A stretch of 64,000 nt of DNA. Source: Kocuria dechangensis. GTDB lineage: Bacteria > Actinomycetota > Actinomycetes > Actinomycetales > Micrococcaceae. Under the pieces are notes generated by a model, which searched no databases, had not been told where the DNA came from, and saw only the letters and a list, made by a program, of their open reading frames with translations. The DNA is taken from the NCBI RefSeq assembly GCF_014636775.1, contig NZ_BMEQ01000013.1, positions 1 to 64,000 of the forward strand, written 5' to 3'. Positions 58,864-64,000 of this stretch are shown here, in pieces. Every line of letters starts with the position of its first letter. Within the stretch, counting starts at the first letter, position 1. Both the position numbers and the translations under genes were made by a program.

Positions 58864-60681
58864 ATGGTCGAACCGGTCCCCCAGAACGCCCCGTCCGGCG
58901 CCCCCGGCGCTCCCGAGCAGGACGTGTCCCGGCAGTACGAGGCGGTCCGGGACCGGCTCCTGGAGCTGCGCGAGGACTACGACCAGGCGCGCGAGGAGTT
59001 CCGCTGGCCCCGGATGGAGCGGTTCAACTACGCCCTGGACTGGTTCGACCACGTGGCCCGCGACCCGCGGCGCGGCGCCCGGGACGCGCTGTGGATCGTG
59101 GGCCAGGACGGCACCGAGCTGCGCCGCACGTTCCGGGAGCTCTCCGTCTCCTCCGCCCGCACCGCCAACTGGCTGCGCGCCCTGGGCGTGCGCCGCGGGC
59201 ACCGGATCCTGCTGATGCTCGGCAACCAGCTCGAGCTGTGGGAGACCCAGCTCGCGGGCATGAAACTCGGGGCGCCGCTGATCCCCACCGCCGTGATGAT
59301 GCCCCCGGCGGACCTGCTGGACCGGGTCCGGCGGGGCAGGGTCTCCTGGGTGGTCACGGACGCCGCCAACGCGCCGAAGTTCGCGTCCGTGGACGGCGAC
59401 TACGGGCTGGTCGTCGTGGGCTCCCCGGACGAGGTCGCCGCCGTGCAGGAGCAGCTGCCGGGCCGCGCCGTGCACCACTACGAGGAGGCCGCGGCGGCCC
59501 CCGAGCAGTTCGTCCCGGACGCGCCCACGAGCTCCCACGACCCGCTGCTGCTGTACTTCACCTCGGGCACCACCTCCCAGGCCAAGCTCGTCGAGCACAC
59601 CCACTACTCGTACTCCTTCGGGCACCTCTCCACGGTGTACTGGATCGGGCTGCGCCCCGGCGACGTCCACCTCAACATCGCCTCCCCGGGCTGGGGCAAG
59701 CACTCGTGGTCGAACTTCTTCGCCCCGTGGATCGCCGAGGCGACCGTCTTCATCTACAACCAGGACCGGTTCGACGCCCCGGGTCTCATGGAGCAGATGA
59801 GCCGTGCCGGGGTCACGAGCTTCTGCGCCCCGCCCACCGTGTGGCGGATGCTCATCCAGGCGGACCTGCACCGCGTGCAGAACCCGCCCCTCTCCGTGGT
59901 CTCCGCCGGGGAGCCCCTCAACCCGGAGGTCATCCGGCGCGTGCAGGACGCCTGGGGCGTGACGATCCGCGACGGCTACGGCCAGACCGAGACCACCCTG
60001 CAGATCGCCAACACCCCCGGGCAGCCGGTCGTGCCCGGCGCCATGGGCCGGCCGCTGCCGGGCTTCGTCGTCGAGCTCCTCGACACGCGCACGGGCGAGC
60101 CCGCCCAGGAGGGGGAGATCTGCCTGCGGGTGGACGACGACCCGCCCGGGATCATGGCGGGCTACATCGACGAGCCCGAGCGGACCGCGGAGGTGGTCAA
60201 GGACGGCTGGTACCACACCCGGGACATCGCCTCCCGGGACGAGCACGGCGTCTACACCTACGTGGGCCGCACCGACGACGTCTTCAAGGCGTCCGACTAC
60301 CGGATCTCCCCGTTCGAGCTGGAGTCGGTGCTCATCGAGCACCCCGCCGTGGCGGAGGCCGCCGTCGTCCCCGCCCCGGACCCCGTCCGGCACGCCGTGC
60401 CCAAGGCCTACCTGGTGCTCGCGGCGGGCGCCGAGCCCACCCGGGAGCTCGCCGGCGAGATCCTGCGCTTCGCCCGCGAGAACCTCGCCCCGTACAAGCG
60501 GGTGCGCAAGGTCGAGTTCACGGACCTGCCCAAGACGATCTCCGGGAAGATCCGGCGGGTGGCGCTGCGCGAGCGGGAGGAGGCCGCGGACCGCTCCCGT
60601 CCGGCGGATCCCGGGGCGCTCGCCGCCGGTGGGCTCGGGGTGGAGTACACGGAGGCGGACTTCCCCGGTCTGCGCGACTGA
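58864..60681 (+). CDS. AMP-dependent acyl/aryl-CoA synthetase-like ligase
   Basis: A 605-residue ANL-superfamily enzyme. The P-loop reads YFTSGTTSQAK (about 235-245) where the family has TSGTTGxPK. GYGQTET (about 375), YHTRDIASRDEHG and the catalytic Lys region KTISGKIRR (about 560) are intact. It should adenylate a carboxylic acid and transfer it to CoA. Sequence style recalls medium-chain acyl- or benzoate-CoA ligases. Followed by a strong terminator. Confidence 0.88.
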   Translation: MVEPVPQNAPSGAPGAPEQDVSRQYEAVRDRLLELREDYDQAREEFRWPRMERFNYALDWFDHVARDPRRGARDALWIVGQDGTELRRTFRELSVSSARTANWLRALGVRRGHRILLMLGNQLELWETQLAGMKLGAPLIPTAVMMPPADLLDRVRRGRVSWVVTDAANAPKFASVDGDYGLVVVGSPDEVAAVQEQLPGRAVHHYEEAAAAPEQFVPDAPTSSHDPLLLYFTSGTTSQAKLVEHTHYSYSFGHLSTVYWIGLRPGDVHLNIASPGWGKHSWSNFFAPWIAEATVFIYNQDRFDAPGLMEQMSRAGVTSFCAPPTVWRMLIQADLHRVQNPPLSVVSAGEPLNPEVIRRVQDAWGVTIRDGYGQTETTLQIANTPGQPVVPGAMGRPLPGFVVELLDTRTGEPAQEGEICLRVDDDPPGIMAGYIDEPERTAEVVKDGWYHTRDIASRDEHGVYTYVGRTDDVFKASDYRISPFELESVLIEHPAVAEAAVVPAPDPVRHAVPKAYLVLAAGAEPTRELAGEILRFARENLAPYKRVRKVEFTDLPKTISGKIRRVALREREEAADRSRPADPGALAAGGLGVEYTEADFPGLRD

Positions 60682-60716
60682 GCGGCAGCCCCTACCAGAG
60701 TCCCGACCCGGACCGA

Positions 60717-60758
60717 CGGCGGCGCCCCGCTCTCCGTGCCGGGGCGCCGCCGTTTTCC
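60717..60758 (+). terminator. Terminator of the AMP-ligase gene
   Basis: GGCGGCGCCCCG and CGGGGCGCCGCC form a perfect 12-bp stem followed by GTTTTCC, the clearest intrinsic terminator in the window. Confidence 0.9.
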
Positions 60759-60763
60759 CTACC

Positions 60764-60847
60764 GGCACGAAACCTTGCGTAACGGAGCGGGGTCCCCGTA
60801 AGCGCAAGGGGGGACGTTGCCGTGGGGGGATGTCCCCACTTCGTGCC
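60764..60847 (+). ncRNA. Candidate three-way-junction RNA
   Basis: P1 GGCACGAA/TTCGTGCC closes the element. P2 is CCTTGCG/CGCAAGG (60773-60779 with 60803-60809), and P3 is GGGGAC/GTCCCC (60810-60815 with 60832-60837). P2 and P3 abut. Inner extensions of P2 and P3 are G-U on the plus strand but A-C on the minus, favouring plus-strand RNA. P2 and P3 loops are G-rich. Confidence 0.5.
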
Positions 60848-61007
60848 ACGGTTCGAGGCCCTTATCTACCGAGCAGTAAGTGCCAGGCCCCGCGAAACCA
60901 TGGTTTGACAAGCGCAAACACATGATTTTTCAACGGTGTCCACCATTCTGGAACCCCTGGTGACCCCAGTGACAGGCTCCGGAAACGGTGCCACTATTGA
61001 GGCAATT

Positions 61008-61171
61008 GGTTCACCCGATGGGGACGAGCCAACCGATCCGCCGGGGGGCGGATCGACCGCGGTTCATCGGGGGATGGGCCGCTTGCACCACAGGCGTCGG
61101 GGGGCGCCGGTGCAGCTCGGTTCATCGGGGGGTGGACCGACATGGGAGCACCGCTGGGGGGCGGTACTCCC
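61008..61171 (-). ncRNA. Tandem 6C-like RNA units (three)
   Basis: Read on the minus strand, each unit has a strong hairpin with a C-rich loop (61171-61144, 61113-61085, 61055-61034) followed by a weaker hairpin around CCCCCGATGAACC. Units A and B carry this sequence exactly, 58 bases apart; the third copy is diverged. The strong-hairpin 5' ends are also 58 and 58 bases apart. The paired C-rich loops resemble the actinobacterial 6C RNA motif. Confidence 0.55.
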
Positions 61172-61193
61172 GAAGGCGAGTCTCTGCTCGCCA

Positions 61194-61263
61194 CCGGCCG
61201 AGAGGCCGGCCGATGCGCCCGTTGCGGGGGTCATCCGGAAACGGATGAGGCAGCGGGCGCATC
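61194..61263 (+). repeat. Stacked hairpins with GNRA loops upstream of recQ
   Basis: CCGGCC-GAGA-GGCCGG (61194-61209) is followed by a long hairpin. Its outer stem is GATGCGCCCG/CGGGCGCATC (61212-61221 with 61254-61263), and its tip is TCATCCG-GAAA-CGGATGA. GNRA loops and one G-U pair occur on the plus strand. Confidence 0.6.
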
Positions 61264-61329
61264 GTTCTGTCCGAGCCCTCCCGCACTGCACCGGCCGGCC
61301 CGCCGGCGTCCGGCGTCGGTGGGGATTGG

Positions 61330-61335
61330 CAGACT
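61330..61335 (+). promoter_or_regulatory. recQ -10-like element (leaderless)
   Basis: CAGACT ends 7 bases before the ATG at 61342, with no RBS between. Confidence 0.5.
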
Positions 61336-61341
61336 GGGACC

Positions 61342-63528
61342 ATGACGACACCCGCTCCGCAGTCCACCGCCCCGGACCTCGCCCCCGGCCGCGCCGCCCT
61401 CCACGAGGACGCGCTCGGGCTGCTCCGGGCCCTCACCGGCCGGGAGGACGCCGCGTTCCACCCGGGCCAGTTCGAGGCGATCGAGTCCCTCGTGGGCCAG
61501 GGCCGGCGGGCTCTCGTGGTGCAGCGGACGGGATGGGGGAAGTCCGCCGTCTACTTCCTCTCCGCCCTCCTGCTGCGCGCCCGGGGCCTCGGCCCCACCC
61601 TCATCGTCTCCCCGCTCCTGGCGCTCATGCGGGACCAGGTCGCCGCGGCCGAGCGCGCCGGCGTCCGCGCCGCCGCCATCAACTCCGCCAACGCCACCGA
61701 GTGGGGCCGGATCGCGGCCCAGCTCCAGGCCGACGAGCTCGACGTGCTGCTCGTCTCCCCGGAGCGGCTCAACAACCCGGTGTTCCGCGAGCAGCAGCTC
61801 CCGCAGCTCGTGGCCCGGATGGGGCTGCTCGTGGTGGACGAGGCCCACTGCATCTCCGACTGGGGCCACGACTTCCGTCCGGACTACCGGCGGATCCGTG
61901 ACCTCATCGCCCGTCTTCCCGAGCAGGTGCCCGTCCTGGCCACCACGGCCACCGCGAACGAGCGCGTGGTCGCCGACATCGAGGAGCAGCTGGACGTGCG
62001 CCCCGGCGGCGCCGGCACCGGTGAGGTGTTCACCCTGCGCGGCCCGCTCTCGCGCGCGTCCCTGCGGCTGGGCGTGCTGCGGCTGCCGTCGGCCACGGCC
62101 CGTCTCGCCTGGCTTCTCGAGCACCTGGAGTCCCTGCCCGGCAGCGGCATCGTCTACGCCCTGACCATCGGCGCCGCCGAGGACACCGCGCAGGCACTGG
62201 CCGACGCCGGCATCCCGGTCCGTGCCTACACGGGCCGCACCGACCAGGCGGAGCGCGAGGAGCTGGAGGCCGCGCTCAAGGAGAACCGGGTCAAGGCGCT
62301 CGTGGCGACCTCCGCGCTGGGCATGGGCTTCGACAAGCCGGACCTCGGTTTCGTCGTGCACCTGGGCGCGCCCTCCTCGCCCGTGGCCTACTACCAGCAG
62401 GTGGGCCGCGCCGGGCGCGCCACCGACAACGCCGACGTGCTGCTCCTGCCCGGGACGGAGGACCGGCAGATCTGGGAGTACTTCGCCACCGCCTCGATGC
62501 CCACGGAGCAGAAGGCCTCCGCCGTCCTGGGTGAGCTCGGCGCCGCCGGCGGGCCGCTGTCCGTGGCGGTGCTCGAGTCCCGCGTGGACATCCGCCGCAC
62601 CCCTCTCGAGCTGCTCCTCAAGGTCCTCGCCGTGGAGGGCGCCGTCGAGCGCGTCCAGGGCGGCTGGCAGTCCACGGGTGTGCCGTGGCACTACGACGCC
62701 GAGCGCTACGGCCGGATCAGCGCGGCCCGCGTCGCCGAGCAGAACGCCATGCTCGAGTACGAGCGCACCACCGGGTGCCGCATGCAGTTCCTCGCCCGCC
62801 AGCTGGACGACATCACCGCCGAGGCCTGCGGCCGCTGCGACACCTGCGCCGGCGCCTGGTACCCCACCTCCGTGGACGAGGCCGCGAGCGCCTCCGCCGG
62901 CGCCGCCCTCACCCGGGTGGGCGCGGTCGTGGAGCCCAGAGCGCAGTGGCCCACCGGGATGCCCCGGCTCGGCGTGGACGCCAAGGGCCGCATCCCCGAG
63001 GACGAGCGCTTCGAGGAGGGCCGCGCCCTGGCCCGCCTCACCGACCTGGGGTGGGGCAACCGGCTCCGGGAGATCTTCCGGGCCGGCGAGGACGGGAAGC
63101 CGGTCGACCAGCCCGTGGACCCCGCGCTCGGCAACGCCTGCGTGCAGGTGCTCGCCGAGTGGAGCTGGGCGGGGCGCCCGGCCGCGGTGGTGTCCCTGCC
63201 GTCCCGCTCGCGCCCGCAGCTCGTGCGCTCCCTGGCGCAGGGCATGGCCTCCGTGGGCCACCTGCCGTACCTGGGGGAGCTCGCGGTGCCCGAGGGCTTC
63301 CCCTCCGGCGAGCACGGCGGCAACAGCGCCTACCGGCTCGCGGCCGTGTGGGACAAGTTCGTGGTCCCCGAGCAGGTCGCGGCCGGGCTCGAGCAGCTGG
63401 ACGGGCGGCCCGTGCTGCTCGTCGACGACCTCGTGGACAGCCGCTGGACGCTCACCGTCGCCGCCCGGGCGCTGCGCCGGGCCGGGTCGGGGCCCGTGCT
63501 GCCGTTCGTGCTCGCGGCGCAGGGCTGA
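61342..63528 (+). CDS. recQ: RecQ-family helicase with C-terminal phosphoribosyltransferase-like domain
   Basis: A 728-residue protein. The SF2 helicase core (about 30-370) has the Walker A variant QRTGWGKSAVYF, DEAH box VVDEAHCISDWGHDFRP, TTATAN and motif VI QQVGRAGRA. A zinc-binding region with CGRCDTC (about 495) follows. The C-terminal ~150 residues end in VLLVDDLVDSRWTLTVAA, the acidic PRPP-loop pattern of type I phosphoribosyltransferases. It unwinds DNA in recombination and repair; the role of the C-terminal domain is unclear. Similar fusions are familiar in actinobacteria. Confidence 0.9.
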   Translation: MTTPAPQSTAPDLAPGRAALHEDALGLLRALTGREDAAFHPGQFEAIESLVGQGRRALVVQRTGWGKSAVYFLSALLLRARGLGPTLIVSPLLALMRDQVAAAERAGVRAAAINSANATEWGRIAAQLQADELDVLLVSPERLNNPVFREQQLPQLVARMGLLVVDEAHCISDWGHDFRPDYRRIRDLIARLPEQVPVLATTATANERVVADIEEQLDVRPGGAGTGEVFTLRGPLSRASLRLGVLRLPSATARLAWLLEHLESLPGSGIVYALTIGAAEDTAQALADAGIPVRAYTGRTDQAEREELEAALKENRVKALVATSALGMGFDKPDLGFVVHLGAPSSPVAYYQQVGRAGRATDNADVLLLPGTEDRQIWEYFATASMPTEQKASAVLGELGAAGGPLSVAVLESRVDIRRTPLELLLKVLAVEGAVERVQGGWQSTGVPWHYDAERYGRISAARVAEQNAMLEYERTTGCRMQFLARQLDDITAEACGRCDTCAGAWYPTSVDEAASASAGAALTRVGAVVEPRAQWPTGMPRLGVDAKGRIPEDERFEEGRALARLTDLGWGNRLREIFRAGEDGKPVDQPVDPALGNACVQVLAEWSWAGRPAAVVSLPSRSRPQLVRSLAQGMASVGHLPYLGELAVPEGFPSGEHGGNSAYRLAAVWDKFVVPEQVAAGLEQLDGRPVLLVDDLVDSRWTLTVAARALRRAGSGPVLPFVLAAQG

Positions 63529-63545
63529 GCCCCCGGCGCCGGGAG

Positions 63546-63620
63546 GTCCAGGGCCGAGCCGTCCAGGGCCGAGCCGTCCAGGGCTGAGCCGTCCAGTGCC
63601 GAGCCGTCCCGGGCCGGGCG
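63546..63620. repeat. 15-bp tandem repeat, five copies
   Basis: GTCCAGGGCCGAGCC occurs exactly at 63546 and 63561, with variants at 63576, 63591 and 63606. It lies between the convergent recQ and flippase-like genes. On the plus strand one reading frame runs through it. Confidence 0.85.
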
Positions 63621-63663
63621 GTCGCGGACGCCCGGGCAGGGCGGCGCGCGGGACCGGGGTGGT

Positions 63664-64000
63664 TCAGCCGCGCAGCCGGGCGGTGACCGTGCGCAGCATG
63701 GGGCGCAGGTCCCGGGCGTTGAGCGCCGCCCAGGCCGCCAGGAACGCCACCGTCACCCCGAGGGCCGGGAGCACCCGGAAGTCGTCGCCGAGCAGTGCGA
63801 GGCCGCCGAGGACCATGGCGTAGCCCAGGACGATGCGCAGCAGGACGCCTCCCCACGGCATCCGGTCGATCCGCCACACGACCAGCAGGGGCAGCAGCGC
63901 GCTCACCAGCGAGCCCACAAGGTAGCCGATCGCGGCCGCGGTGATGCCCAGCCGGGGGCCGAGCGCGAACATGGCGGCGACCCCCAGCACCAGGCCCACC
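63664..64000 (-). CDS. Polysaccharide flippase-like membrane protein, C-terminal part (runs off right edge)
   Basis: The last ~112 codons are present; the start is outside the window. Hydrophobic segments with loops RLGITAAAIGYLVGSL and VVWRIDRMPWGG resemble the C-terminal helices of MATE/MOP-type polysaccharide or lipid II flippases, and the short basic tail ends in TVTARLRG. A role in exporting a lipid-linked glycan is inferred from fold resemblance only. Confidence 0.55.
   Translation of the reverse strand, partial: VGLVLGVAAMFALGPRLGITAAAIGYLVGSLVSALLPLLVVWRIDRMPWGGVLLRIVLGYAMVLGGLALLGDDFRVLPALGVTVAFLAAWAALNARDLRPMLRTVTARLRG

Larger units (their letters stand above)
60759..61341. other. 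583-base structured non-coding region before recQ
   Basis: It starts AT-richer (about 60760-61015), then turns GC-rich. In order it holds a plus-strand three-way junction (60764-60847), a hairpin GGC/CTTA with TAAG/GCC (60857-60884), the palindrome AAACCATGGTTT (60895-60906) overlapping TTGACA (60905-60910), minus-strand tandem C-loop hairpins (61008-61171), and plus-strand GNRA hairpins (61175-61263). No credible CDS fits. Confidence 0.6.

Noticed and set aside
60850-60860. T-arm-like GGTTCGAGGCC
   Set aside because: Flanking bases do not form the 5-bp T stem or an acceptor, so no tRNA.
60928-60933. Promoter from TTGACA at 60905 with -10 TTTCAA
   Set aside because: The -35 is perfect but no acceptable -10 occurs at 16-18 bases; CATGAT is too close. 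Left as a note only.
61142-61345. Small plus-strand ORF with CARCGG and FCP, zinc-ribbon-like
   Set aside because: The second CxxC is missing, the ORF lies across the structured RNA-like elements, has no RBS and ends at the recQ start. It is better explained as non-coding.
1-64000. CRISPR arrays, insertion sequences, prophage or integron attC sites
   Set aside because: No spacer-repeat pattern, transposase, integrase or phage structural gene is seen. The tandem repeats found are too short and spacer-free, and the 58-base units lack attC core sites.

Overview
The window is a very GC-rich actinobacterial chromosome segment. Gene content and order point to Micrococcaceae, most likely Kocuria or a close relative. 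The evidence is GTG/TTG starts, lsr2, the ftsH-folE-folP-folB-folK-DUF3180-PH-PH-DUF2520-panC-lysS cluster, and the radA/disA/mutY neighbourhood. The genus is an inference from remembered gene order, not a database result. No prophage, insertion sequence or CRISPR array is visible.

Layout. 1-5800: start of an aldehyde dehydrogenase gene behind an APC permease, a rhodanese, pheA, a diacylglycerol-kinase-family protein and serS. 5800-12900: HAD hydrolase, SatD-like protein, a translationally coupled pair made of a 1207-residue nuclease/helicase fusion and an unknown protein, and ppa. 13100-28800: DUF2342 metallopeptidase-like protein, HTH protein, tilS, hpt, ftsH, the folate genes, two PH-domain membrane proteins, DUF2520, panC, lysS, a small membrane protein and lsr2. 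29200-36700: clpC, argA, mutY, a membrane-anchored protein, disA and radA. 36700-42200: a divergent arsenic island with arsR on one side and acr3, arsC-like, arsA, arsC and arsO on the other. 42200-49600: a FUSC exporter, then pstSCAB with a PHO box, and the low-affinity pair DUF47-pit. 49900-57100: unknown protein, a glutaminase-STAS-cNMP fusion, tRNA-Lys(UUU), a small membrane protein, an SRPBCC protein, an orphan PstS, a stand-alone I9-like protein and a subtilase. 57200-64000: MFS exporter, an AMP-dependent ligase, a 590-base highly structured non-coding stretch, a RecQ-PRTase helicase, and the C-terminus of a flippase-like membrane protein running off the edge.

How genes work together. 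PstSCAB (high affinity, PhoP-type operator) and Pit plus its PhoU-like DUF47 partner give two phosphate uptake routes, and a second PstS sits nearby. ArsR represses both sides of the ars island through two matching inverted repeats. The folate genes are coupled by 4-base overlaps. ClpC is preceded by two ClgR-type boxes. DisA and RadA are adjacent, and the disA promoter lies on the radA stop codon.

The strongest unexplained signals are non-coding. (1) 61008-61171 holds three tandem units of paired hairpins with C-rich loops on the minus strand, resembling actinobacterial 6C RNA; two units are 58 bases apart and the third has diverged. (2) 60764-60847 forms a three-way junction favoured on the plus strand. 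(3) 49719-49802 forms an 84-nt closed structure whose imperfect pairs are G-U only on the minus strand, directly upstream of DUF47-pit. (4) Many genes carry a -10 hexamer ending exactly 7 bases before the start codon, which marks leaderless transcripts and decides several starts, and includes a face-to-face leaderless pair at 33388/33412. All folding was done by eye.
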